Of a DNA stretch of 64,000 nucleotides, positions 9,078-16,979 are shown one piece after another. The position numbers were made by a program, and so were the translations under genes. The first letter of the stretch is position 1. Each line of letters begins with the position of its first letter. The DNA is from Anaerolineales bacterium UBA2181 (GTDB taxonomy: Bacteria; Chloroflexota; Anaerolineae; Promineifilales; UBA4811): the NCBI GenBank assembly GCA_002328075.1, contig DCVT01000018.1, positions 11,310 to 75,309 on the forward strand. The letters are read 5' to 3'. The notes beneath the pieces are model-generated. The model ran no database searches. It was not told where the DNA came from and was given only the letters and a program-made list of their open reading frames with translations.

Positions 9078-9127
9078 ATTCGCAAATGATAGGCCCATTC
9101 GCACATTGACGGGGAAAAGACTGCACC

Positions 9128-10081
9128 ATGGCCCGCACAAGCATCAAAACAACCGTCGCCCACGTGGAGGCACCTCCGGATAGGGTGGAAGCCAACACCA
9201 CCCACCTGCCAAGCCGGTTGGAACCCGACATGATCAGCTACGAGCGATACGGACTGCTTCAGCCCCCCTTTTCTCTGACCACCGATCCCTCCTTCATGTA
9301 CCTCTCGGATGCGCACAAGATGGGGCTGAGCAAGGTGTCGTACATGATCCAGAAAAGGCAGGGGTTGTGCGTCATCCTGGGCGCCATCGGCGCCGGCAAA
9401 ACCATGTCTGGTGCGTGGCTCTACCGACGCTATCAGCAGTTGCGCAACCACCGGGTGGCCTTTTTGGAGGAGGCGCAGCTGCCGCTTACCGATCGTCGCA
9501 GTTCCCTGCCCTTCCTACGGCGGGTGGCGGGCGAATTCGACCTGAAACGGCCCCGCAGCCTCAGCGATCAGATGGCGGTCTTGCGCAGCTTTATGGTGGG
9601 CGCTTTTTTGGACAGGCAGAACGTGGTGTTGATCCTGGATGAAGCGCAAAAGCTCTACCAGACCCACCTCGAGCTCATCCGGCAGATGCTCAATTTTGAA
9701 AGCCGTGGAGCCGGCAAGCTGCTGCAGGTGGTGCTCATCGGAACCCCGGAATTGCGTCAACTGCTCATCGAGGAACCCACCCTGGAGAGCCGGGTGGCAG
9801 TCTATGCGTACCTCGATGCATTGACCCGGGATGACACCACCAATCTGATCACGTTTCGACTGCTGGTTGCAGGGCGAAGGGAGACGCTCTTTTCGCCGGC
9901 GGCCATCGACGATATCTACCTGATCAGCAGCGGGGTGCCCCGTCAGATCTGCGCCCTGGCTCAGTTGGCGCTCATCGAGGCATCCACCCGGGACGCAGAA
10001 TTGATCGATCGGCCATTGATGCGTCAGGTGATCGATGCTTACTACCCCCACCTGGCGGACCGGCTGCGGGGAGAAAGCTGA
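9128..10081 (+). CDS. ExeA/TniB-like AAA+ ATPase
   Basis: 317 residues. After an unstructured ~35-residue N-terminus comes the ExeA/GspA-type entry ISYERYGLLQPPFSLTTDP, Walker A GAIGAGKT (about 87-94), Walker B VVLILDEAQKL (about 170), sensor VLIGTPELRQ and an arginine-rich C-terminal lid (SSGVPRQICALAQLAL). This AAA+ group includes ExeA of type II secretion and the transposition helper TniB/IstB-like proteins; it acts as a cytoplasmic loader or target-selection ATPase. No secretion or transposase gene is adjacent. The next genes are an unknown and a replication-initiator-like protein, so a DNA-handling role is more likely. A start at the ATG of MISYERYG near 9230 is the alternative. Confidence 0.8.
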   Translation: MARTSIKTTVAHVEAPPDRVEANTTHLPSRLEPDMISYERYGLLQPPFSLTTDPSFMYLSDAHKMGLSKVSYMIQKRQGLCVILGAIGAGKTMSGAWLYRRYQQLRNHRVAFLEEAQLPLTDRRSSLPFLRRVAGEFDLKRPRSLSDQMAVLRSFMVGAFLDRQNVVLILDEAQKLYQTHLELIRQMLNFESRGAGKLLQVVLIGTPELRQLLIEEPTLESRVAVYAYLDALTRDDTTNLITFRLLVAGRRETLFSPAAIDDIYLISSGVPRQICALAQLALIEASTRDAELIDRPLMRQVIDAYYPHLADRLRGES

Positions 10082-10665
10082 TGCCCAATCCGCGTTCGCG
10101 GGCGCCGCGACGCCGAATTATCGGGGCCAATTGGGAAGCGCAGCGACCCATTCGCGGTCGGCCGCCGGCCGCCCGGCCGCGCAAGGCAACTCGCATCTAC
10201 CTGACTTCAAAGCAACGAGAACACTGGTCCCTTCTGACGGAAGGGCTGAGCCAGTTGGCGGCCAGCCGGATAGAGGTTGCCGACCTGGCCATTCAGTGCC
10301 TGGATGACACGCTGCAGGAGATGCAGCGCGGGCTCACCGGCTCGGGTCAACTGTTGCCGGTGGGCGTGGTGGATCTCAAATCGCTCTACTTTCTGCTGGA
10401 CCTGAAACCGCCCACAGGTAGCGCCATCCAGTACAACATCACCATGTTCACAGAGACCCGTGAACGGATGTCTGTGCTGACCATCCGGTTGCAGTCGGCC
10501 TTTCGAGCCACTTGGAGTCAGGTGTTCGGCCTGGGTATCGAACTCCTGCATCACCGGCTTGCCAGTCAGGGGCGGGATCTGGCGATCCTCGCCGAGGTGG
10601 ATTCCTTGGCAGAACTCAAGACTCGGTTGTTTCAGCCGCAGCAGTTGCGGCTCACGATGGGTTAG
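10081..10665 (+). CDS. Hypothetical protein coupled to the ATPase
   Basis: 194 residues, not recognised. Its ATG overlaps the ATPase stop by one base (TGATG), so the two are translationally coupled and probably work together. The first ~40 residues are very basic (many Arg, Pro), consistent with nucleic-acid contact; the rest is predicted helical and soluble. It ends 16 bp before the iteron-like repeats. An accessory DNA-binding or ATPase-partner role is an inference from position and charge only. Confidence 0.6.
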   Translation: MPNPRSRAPRRRIIGANWEAQRPIRGRPPAARPRKATRIYLTSKQREHWSLLTEGLSQLAASRIEVADLAIQCLDDTLQEMQRGLTGSGQLLPVGVVDLKSLYFLLDLKPPTGSAIQYNITMFTETRERMSVLTIRLQSAFRATWSQVFGLGIELLHHRLASQGRDLAILAEVDSLAELKTRLFQPQQLRLTMG

Positions 10666-10680
10666 TCAGCGTGTATGCGC

Positions 10681-10755
10681 GTCCTATAGGACAGATAAAC
10701 GGTGTAGAATGTCCTACAGGACAAACAAATGGGGATAAATCGACCTACAGGACAA
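10681..10755 (+). repeat. Three iteron-like repeats upstream of the initiator gene
   Basis: The core CCTAYAGGACA occurs at 10683-10693, 10713-10723 and 10744-10754, i.e. spaced 30 and 31 bp (about three helical turns). The first core extends to GTCCTATAGGAC, a perfect 12-bp palindrome; the second is GTCCTACAGGAC. Between cores are AT-rich stretches (GATAAA twice) and GTGTAGAAT, which recurs at 10777. The third copy overlaps the AGGA ribosome-binding site and abuts the first ATG of the initiator-like gene, so binding there could also repress it. Arrangement resembles plasmid iterons. Confidence 0.7.
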
Positions 10756-10756
10756 T

Positions 10757-12199
10757 ATGCAGGTCGGCGAGGTTTCGTGTAGAATCATGAATCCGGTTGC
10801 CGGGAACCCCAACGGGGGAGGTAGTGCGTCCACCGCGCTTCCGGCTGTCTGGAAGGCCTCGCTGGAGCATCTCAAGCTCTTGATGCCTCAGGCTACCTAT
10901 GACACCCTGCTGGCCGACACCACCGGCGCGGCCGGCGGGCAGGGCCAGATGGAGGTGACAGTCACCTCGCCCCACGCCAAGGCCTGGATCGAAGCTCGGT
11001 TGCTGCCCATGGTCCACCATGCGCTTCAACGGGCCGGTTATGAGGGCTCGGTGGATTTCCGGGCGCCGGACGTCACTGCGACCCTATCCACCCCCAATCA
11101 CGAACCCCTCCAATCGGATCGGCTTCCCGTTCCGGGACAGTCACCATTGGAGCCCGGCAGTGTGGTTCTCACGTTTCTGAACTTTGACCTCTATGCCCGG
11201 GGTTGGTTGCGCACCCCCACCTACTACGAGCTGTTCTGGCAGCCGGTGTTGGGCCACGTGGCATACGCCACCTGGCGGCTGATGCAGGTGCTGTACTGGA
11301 GCAATCCATCGGGCTCGATGACCCGGCGGGTCAGGTTGGACATACAGGATGCGGCCGCCCACCTGGGCGTGAGCCGGGACCTGGTCCGGGGCAAACCCGC
11401 CGCCGGGCTGGGTGGAGCGCTGCAGACCCTGAGCCAACACGGGCTGGCTCAGGTTCAACGCCATGACGCGGGTCGGGCCACCGTGTACAGCGCCCGTTTC
11501 CTCCGGCGTCTGCCGCTGCTGGCTCCGGGTCAGGTAGCCGCCCTGACCCCGTCTCAGCAGCAGCAGCATCTGGACTGGCTGCTGTCGGCCGGACACGATC
11601 CGCAGGCCTGGGAGTCGCTGGCGGACCGTTTTCCCTCTTTTGTGTTGCCGGCCGATTCGCCGCCGCCCGAGCCGGCAGCCCTGCCGTTCTCGCAACCTGA
11701 CTGGGAGTCGGAACCGTTGGGCCGGACCGGTTTTCTCCGCACGCCGGTCTACTATGACCTCTTTCTTCAGCCGTTGATCGGACCGGAGGCATTTGCCGTC
11801 TGGCGGGTCTGCAAATGCCTCAACGCGATCCAGGCGGATTACAACCGCGCCCGCGATACGATTACCTCGGTGTATTCACTGGCAGCCACGCTCGGTTGCC
11901 ACCGGCAAAAGATCACCGGGGTCCGGCGCAGCCAGGCAGGCGGCGCCTATTGGCAGGACGGCGCCTTTGACCGACTGCGCAAGCACCGGCTGGCACTCAT
12001 TCGCGAGGAGGGCTCCGGAAGTCAGGTGGCATACCGGCTCCTGGTAGTCAATGAGCCCCCCATGCTCTGTCCTACTCAGGTCGGCACGTTTGGCGAAAAG
12101 CTCCAATCAACCCACGCCGAATGGCTGCGCAAGGCCCAACTCCAGTTGGAGGAGTGGCGGCAGCTGCCGATGGACTCGCTGTTGGAGGTGTCCGAGTAG
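10757..12199 (+). CDS. DnaA-domain-I-like / duplicated winged-helix replication initiator-like protein
   Basis: 480 residues from the ATG after the third iteron; an ATG at 10787 is the alternative. Residues ~30-95 resemble the DnaA N-terminal domain (VWKASLEHLKLLMPQATYDT, then AKAWIEARLLPMV), but there is no AAA+ or DnaA box-binding domain. Instead, two related segments start near residues 149 (GWLRTPTYYELFWQPVLG) and 325 (GFLRTPVYYDLFLQPLIG), each followed by a predicted winged helix of the RepA/replication-initiator type. The family idea is that such proteins bind iterons and recruit helicase; DnaA domain I is the DnaB-contact module, so the fusion makes sense for origin firing. Just downstream lie a repeat-bearing gap, parA and parB. 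Initiator function is inferred, not shown. Confidence 0.7.
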   Translation: MQVGEVSCRIMNPVAGNPNGGGSASTALPAVWKASLEHLKLLMPQATYDTLLADTTGAAGGQGQMEVTVTSPHAKAWIEARLLPMVHHALQRAGYEGSVDFRAPDVTATLSTPNHEPLQSDRLPVPGQSPLEPGSVVLTFLNFDLYARGWLRTPTYYELFWQPVLGHVAYATWRLMQVLYWSNPSGSMTRRVRLDIQDAAAHLGVSRDLVRGKPAAGLGGALQTLSQHGLAQVQRHDAGRATVYSARFLRRLPLLAPGQVAALTPSQQQQHLDWLLSAGHDPQAWESLADRFPSFVLPADSPPPEPAALPFSQPDWESEPLGRTGFLRTPVYYDLFLQPLIGPEAFAVWRVCKCLNAIQADYNRARDTITSVYSLAATLGCHRQKITGVRRSQAGGAYWQDGAFDRLRKHRLALIREEGSGSQVAYRLLVVNEPPMLCPTQVGTFGEKLQSTHAEWLRKAQLQLEEWRQLPMDSLLEVSE

Positions 12200-12236
12200 C
12201 ATGCTGACACCACGCTGTGCAAAGAACTTGCTGTGT

Positions 12237-12525
12237 TGTGCAGAGCGACACAACCCGATTCTGTGCCCGGCGGCCGGATGCCTTTCTGCTGTGCGATCAG
12301 CTACCAACCTGCTGCACAGCGACACGGTGGTTGTGCCCAACGCGGATCTCGGTGTGCAGCCCCGCACCGGGCATGTGCGAGACGACACCTATATAAGAGT
12401 CTATGATAAGAAAGAGAGAAAAGATGATACAATGGGTCCGGTTGATGGTCTTGTTGTTATGGGCCTTTTCCTGCACCCAGCAGAACCCGATGATCGACCT
12501 GAGGAGCCCTGTGCGCAGCGACACG
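12237..12525 (+). repeat. Four copies of a TGTGCNNNGCGACAC motif around an AT-rich island (origin or centromere candidate)
   Basis: Copies of a 16-bp motif lie at 12237-12252 (TGTGCAGAGCGACACA), 12311-12326 (GCTGCACAGCGACACG), 12374-12389 (TGTGCGAGACGACACC) and 12510-12525 (TGTGCGCAGCGACACG), all in one orientation. Between the third and fourth, positions 12390-12437 are strikingly AT-rich for this genome (TATATAAG, TATGATAAG, GATGATACAAT). The 417-bp gap 12200-12616 between the initiator-like gene and parA has no convincing gene. Repeats plus an easily melted stretch next to parAB fit an origin, a parS-like centromere or an operator. Confidence 0.6.
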
Positions 12526-12616
12526 GCGCCCAAACGGTTGGGTCCGCCGCGGCGCGACCGATGGCGGTGGCACGTTGGGCTCATGCGGGCCGACAGACTC
12601 TGACGGGAGTTGACAC

Positions 12617-13432
12617 GTGGGCCGGGTGATTGCGGTGCTGAACGAAAAAGGTGGGGTGGGCAAGACCACCACGGTGCTGACGCTGGCGGCCGGTTTGGAC
12701 CTGATGAGTCGGCGCAAGAATCAGAACTGGCGGATTCTGGTGGTGGACGCGGACCAGCAGATGAACACCACCCAGACACTGACCGGCCGGTGCGATTTCG
12801 GCCGGGAACGGTCGCTGGCCTGCCTTTACGCCGATAACCTGTACGATGCGGACCAGCTCCGCGCGGTGGTGGTGCCATCACGGTGGAGTTCGGCCATACA
12901 GGTCATCCCGGCCGACAGATCGCTGCAGGAGACTCCATTGCGACAGGCAACCCTGCCTCGGGGCGATTACCGGTTGGCCGATGTCATCGGCGAGATAGCG
13001 CCCGAGTACGATTTTGTGCTGTTTGACACCAACCCCAAATGGGACGCACTGTCGGTGGCGGTCTTCCTGGCGTCGAGTTTGGCCGTCGTGCCGGTGGATC
13101 TGCGACAATTCGCCATACAGGGGCTATCGTACATGATCACCACGCTGGTTCAGAAAAAGCGCGAGTACCGGCACCCGGGATTCTCGATCTTGGGAATTCT
13201 GGTGACTCGCTTCAGCGACCAGTTGGTCGGCATGCGGACGGACCTGCAGACGCTGAGGGCGCATCCCACGCTGGGCAACCTGTTGTTCTCGGAACCGGTG
13301 CCGGAGAGCATCGTGGTGGACTATGCCCAGCGGGAGGGGATCAGCCTGTTCGAGTTTGCGCCGCGATCCAAGGTCGCCGCGGCGTATGCCCGGTTTGTGG
13401 GCGAGGTTGCGGGACGGGAGGGCCAACCGTGA
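12617..13432 (+). CDS. parA: ParA-family partition ATPase
   Basis: 271 residues. The deviant Walker A motif NEKGGVGKTTTVLT sits at residues ~9-22, the A' motif VVDADQQMNTT near 50, and Walker B FVLFDTNPKWD near 133. There is no N-terminal helix-turn-helix, so it is a short (type Ib or chromosomal Soj-like) ParA. ParA binds DNA non-specifically when ATP-loaded and is displaced by ParB-parS complexes, segregating replicons. The GTG start follows GGGAG at 7 nt. It overlaps parB by 4 nt (GTGA) and follows the motif-rich gap, which may be its operator and centromere. Confidence 0.92.
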   Translation: MGRVIAVLNEKGGVGKTTTVLTLAAGLDLMSRRKNQNWRILVVDADQQMNTTQTLTGRCDFGRERSLACLYADNLYDADQLRAVVVPSRWSSAIQVIPADRSLQETPLRQATLPRGDYRLADVIGEIAPEYDFVLFDTNPKWDALSVAVFLASSLAVVPVDLRQFAIQGLSYMITTLVQKKREYRHPGFSILGILVTRFSDQLVGMRTDLQTLRAHPTLGNLLFSEPVPESIVVDYAQREGISLFEFAPRSKVAAAYARFVGEVAGREGQP

Positions 13433-14637
13433 GCGCCAAGCGGCGGTCTTCGTTGGACGCTCTGTTCGACGTGGCGGACGAGGCCATGGAGATGGCTCGG
13501 ACGACCGGGCCGGCGGGAGCGCCGGCGAGCGGGCAGCAAATGCTCTCGATCAGATCGATTCGGCCGGATCCGCTGCAGGCGCGCCGGATACTGCCGCCGG
13601 CGGTGCGGGCGGGTTTCGTCGCCGGGCAGCTGGACGCGCCCGGTGCGTTGGCCGGCTGGCGGGCGCTGGCGGACGATGACCCGCGCGAGCGAGAGCTCCT
13701 GCAGAGCCAGATCGTTGCCCTGGCGTTGAGCATCCGGCAGCAAGAGCTGGTCAATCCCATCACCGTCCTGGCAGATGGGCTTGGGGGCTATATCCTGGAG
13801 ACCGGCGAGCGGCGCTGGTGGGCGCATTGGTGGTTGTTCAGCGTGGAGAATGAGCCCGCATATGAGCAGATTCGGGCCCAGGTGATCATGCACGCCAGTC
13901 CGGAGAGACAGGCGGCGGAAAACCTGCAGGATAGCCCGCTGACCGCGGTCCAGGAGGCATGTCAGGTGGCGCGGTTGTTGTTGCACCTGACCGGCCAAGA
14001 TACCGACCACGTGGTCGCTATCTTGGCCGGAGAGGGCGACGCGCCGGACCTGGTTGGCTACGATCTGTATCGTCGGGCGTTGGAGATGGAGCGCGGCGAG
14101 GTGTATGGCAAGTGGCGCGCTGTCTCCGAGGTGATGGCTCGCGGCGAGCGGCAGTTGATGCGCCAGTTGTCCATCCTACGCCTGGGAGACGAGCCACTGA
14201 ACGTGGCGGATCGGGCGCAGTTGACCGAGGGTCAGCTTCGCCCGCTGGTCTCGGCCGCAGCCGAGACCAGCGCTGACCGCCAGTGGCAGATTGTCGACCT
14301 GACCGCCCGTTACAACCTGCCCGGAGGGGAGGTGGAGCGGCTGGTAAAGAACCCCGACCTGGCCGATGCCGAGGCGCGCATCCGTCGCGACCAGGGGCTG
14401 GATCAGGAGGAGCGCTCGAAACCCACCGCCATCCGCCGGCCGTCGGCGATCATGGTCGACCGGATTCGCAGTCTCAGGCGGTTGGTTGCCCGGCACGAAA
14501 AGGGCGGGCTGCAGATAAGCGACCTGGTGGCCGAAATCCGGGCGGCCGACCAGGCGGATGCGATTCGCCGTGATCTGGAGGAACTAGCCGAGTTGCTGGC
14601 GCTGGTCCGTCAGCAATTGGATTTCCCGGATGACTGA
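13429..14637 (+). CDS. parB: ParB-family partition protein
   Basis: 402 residues from the GTG that overlaps the parA stop. The ParB/Sulfiredoxin nuclease-like N-domain is visible as IRPDPLQARR (about residue 38), LALSIRQQELVNPI (about 99) and the CTP-site-like GERRWWAHW (about 125), then ENLQDSPLTAVQEACQVA and a helical HTH-like region. The motif is GERRWW instead of the common GERR(W/Y)RA. The C-terminus is helical and could dimerise. Role: binds parS sites and partners ParA. It overlaps the next gene by 8 nt, so the Usp-DUF389 gene is in the same operon. Confidence 0.85.
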   Translation: MSAKRRSSLDALFDVADEAMEMARTTGPAGAPASGQQMLSIRSIRPDPLQARRILPPAVRAGFVAGQLDAPGALAGWRALADDDPRERELLQSQIVALALSIRQQELVNPITVLADGLGGYILETGERRWWAHWWLFSVENEPAYEQIRAQVIMHASPERQAAENLQDSPLTAVQEACQVARLLLHLTGQDTDHVVAILAGEGDAPDLVGYDLYRRALEMERGEVYGKWRAVSEVMARGERQLMRQLSILRLGDEPLNVADRAQLTEGQLRPLVSAAAETSADRQWQIVDLTARYNLPGGEVERLVKNPDLADAEARIRRDQGLDQEERSKPTAIRRPSAIMVDRIRSLRRLVARHEKGGLQISDLVAEIRAADQADAIRRDLEELAELLALVRQQLDFPDD

Positions 14638-16903
14638 GCAGTCGCGGGCTGTGCGCCGGGTGTTGCTCCCCATCTCACACCCGGACGAGGCCGCCGCACT
14701 GGCGGACCTGGCAGCGGCGTTGGTGGCACCTCACCAGGGTGAGGTGGTGATTCTCCAGTGTGTCAATGCCGCCGCGGAGCCGTCTCCGGCGGTCGTGCTC
14801 GCATTGAATCAGATCCGCGCCGCCGGTGTCGCTGCCGACCATCTCTCCCGTCCCGGCAAGCTGGGGGGAGCCCTGATTCGCCAGACGGCGATGAAGATCC
14901 ATGCGGATCTGATCCTGTGGGGCGCGCCCGACATCGAGTCCTGGGCAGAGTCCCGTCGCAAGGGTTTGCTCGACTCGGTGCTGGAAAGCCCGCCCTGCGA
15001 CGTGCTGGCTGCGGTTGGCTGGCAGTCGTCAGGGGCGCCGATGGGACTCTCGCGATTTCTGGTGCCGGTCTCCGGCGGACCGAATGCCGGTCGGGCGCTG
15101 GAAATCGCCCTTGACCTGGCCGAATCCGCCAACGGCAGCGTCACCGCCCTGCTTGTCTGTCGCGATCAATCCGGCGCCGAGCAGAACATTCAGGAGCATG
15201 AGGCTCGGTTGCGAGGCTTGCTGGGTCCTTGGTGCGATCATCCTCGCTTACAGCCACTGGTTCTTCCGGCCACATCGCCCGTGCAGGGGATCATGAAGGT
15301 GGCCGGACAGGACCATGACCTGGTCTGGCTGGGTGCATCGCAGGCGGCGGTGATTGATTCCGAGCTGTTCGGCGAGGTTCCCCGCCGGGTTGCGGAGGAG
15401 TCGCGAACTCCGGTGGTGGTGGTGAAGCGACGAGCGCGGCTCTCTAGCCGGCTCGTGCGATGGGCCTGGTGGCGCCTGTTTGGGATCCTGCCCACCCTAT
15501 CGCCGGACGATCGGCGCGAGATCCAGCGGGACGTCTACCGCCTGGCGCGGTCGCGGCCGGATTTCTTCGTGATGCTCGTGCTGTCGGCGGCTATTGCGTC
15601 GCTGGGTCTCTTGCAGAACAGCCCGGCGGTGATCATTGGCGCCATGTTGGTGGCTCCGCTGATGTCCGCCATCATGGGTCTTGGTCTGGGTGTGGTGTTG
15701 GGTGGCGCCGAGCTCGTGCGGCGGGCGGCGAAAACCGCGCTGCGGGGAACCGGTCTGGCAGTGGGCGTGGCGCTGGTGATTGGTCTGCTGTACCCCGACA
15801 TGGGTCCGACCGAGGAGATCCTCGGCCGTGTCCGGCCGGGGGTCCTGGACCTTCTGGTGGCGCTGGCGTCGGGCGCGGCCGGTGCCTACGCCATCTGCCG
15901 GCGCGACGTGTCAACCTCTTTGGCCGGCGTGGCCGTCGCCGTGGCGCTGGTGCCGCCGCTGGCCGTCGTCGGATTGGCGCTGTCGATGGCCCGCTGGGAT
16001 CTGGCGCTAGGGGCGGTGCTGCTGTTTGCCACCAACCTCATAGCCATCGCCTCGGCCGGTGGCCTGGTGTTCCTCTTGCTGGGATTCGCCCCGCCCTCGG
16101 GCCAGGCGGCACGGTGGGCGATTCTGCGCCGGGGTGTGGCCTCCGAGTTGACGCTGCTGGCAGCCATCGCGCTGCTCCTGCTCGTCCTGACTGTGCAGGA
16201 TCGATCGCTGGTCACCGAACGCCGGGCGGTTTACGGTGCGGTGCTGGCTCAGGTGCAAGACATGCCTGAGGTGAGCCTACGTGAGTCGGACATCGAAATC
16301 GTCCGGGGTGCAGGCGGTGTGCTCGAGCTACAGATCACGGTGCGCTCGCCACGGCAATTCACCTATGACGCGGTGCTGGATCTGCAGCGGGCGGTTGCCA
16401 CCCGGCTCCAGCGCGAGGTTTCGCTCAAGCTGGTGGTCATTCCCACCACCGAGCTGGACCCCTTGCTTCCGCCGACGCACACGCCCACGGCCACCAATAC
16501 CATCACTCCCAGTCCGGGACCCACAAGCACGCCCTCCCCCACCGTGACGGCCAGTCCGACCGCTACCCCGACGGCTGAGGCGTCGGTCACGCCGTCCATG
16601 ACCGCAACTCAGACGCCCGACCCTACCGCAACCGAAACCGCCTCCGCCACCCCTACGGTCACCGCGACACCCACGGCCACCGCGACGCCCACACCGATGG
16701 CCGGCGTGGTACAGGGCACCGAGTATGCCGGCCTGATGGTGCGTCAGGCTCCGGCAGGAAAGGTCATCGGTGGGCTTTACGAGGGTCAGTCGCTGACCAT
16801 CTATCACCTGCGCCAGGTGGCGGACGGCTGGGAATGGGCCTGGGTCTCCACGCAAGACGGCCTGGCGGGTTGGGTCGCCGCCCGGTTTGTGGCCGTCCGC
16901 TAG
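14630..16903 (+). CDS. Usp - DUF389 membrane protein - Thr/Pro linker - SH3 fusion
   Basis: 757 residues. Residues ~1-130 and ~140-265 are two universal-stress-protein-like domains (VRRVLLPISHPDEA; SRFLVPVSGGPNAG). A DUF389 membrane region follows from ~300 to 520, starting RSRPDFFVMLVLSAAIASLG and NSPAVIIGAMLVAPLMSAIM, with about six to eight membrane segments. After a ~90-residue soluble part comes a linker of about 80 residues made of Thr/Pro repeats, then an SH3b-like domain (LMVRQAPAGKVIGGLYEGQ) at the C-terminus. DUF389 function is unsettled. The SH3 end is probably outside the membrane, touching the envelope. The start overlaps parB by 8 nt. Confidence 0.8.
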   Translation: MTEQSRAVRRVLLPISHPDEAAALADLAAALVAPHQGEVVILQCVNAAAEPSPAVVLALNQIRAAGVAADHLSRPGKLGGALIRQTAMKIHADLILWGAPDIESWAESRRKGLLDSVLESPPCDVLAAVGWQSSGAPMGLSRFLVPVSGGPNAGRALEIALDLAESANGSVTALLVCRDQSGAEQNIQEHEARLRGLLGPWCDHPRLQPLVLPATSPVQGIMKVAGQDHDLVWLGASQAAVIDSELFGEVPRRVAEESRTPVVVVKRRARLSSRLVRWAWWRLFGILPTLSPDDRREIQRDVYRLARSRPDFFVMLVLSAAIASLGLLQNSPAVIIGAMLVAPLMSAIMGLGLGVVLGGAELVRRAAKTALRGTGLAVGVALVIGLLYPDMGPTEEILGRVRPGVLDLLVALASGAAGAYAICRRDVSTSLAGVAVAVALVPPLAVVGLALSMARWDLALGAVLLFATNLIAIASAGGLVFLLLGFAPPSGQAARWAILRRGVASELTLLAAIALLLLVLTVQDRSLVTERRAVYGAVLAQVQDMPEVSLRESDIEIVRGAGGVLELQITVRSPRQFTYDAVLDLQRAVATRLQREVSLKLVVIPTTELDPLLPPTHTPTATNTITPSPGPTSTPSPTVTASPTATPTAEASVTPSMTATQTPDPTATETASATPTVTATPTATATPTPMAGVVQGTEYAGLMVRQAPAGKVIGGLYEGQSLTIYHLRQVADGWEWAWVSTQDGLAGWVAARFVAVR

Positions 16904-16911
16904 ATCTCAGG

Positions 16912-16940
16912 TTGCCATTTCAGGCGCAATCCTATATACT
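16912..16940 (+). promoter_or_regulatory. Promoter of the peptide ABC transporter operon
   Basis: TTGCCA (16912-16917), 17-nt spacer, TATACT (16935-16940), about 40 nt before the binding-protein start and just after the stop of the Usp-DUF389 gene. Confidence 0.7.
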
Positions 16941-16979
16941 CCACGCCGTCTAACCTGATACGGTGCATCGGAGGTGCGC

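Noticed and set aside
12403..12603. Small open frame with a lipoprotein-like start (66 codons)
   Set aside because: Ribosome site is weak, the frame crosses a copy of the repeat motif, and it ends in Arg-rich sequence of no recognisable nature.
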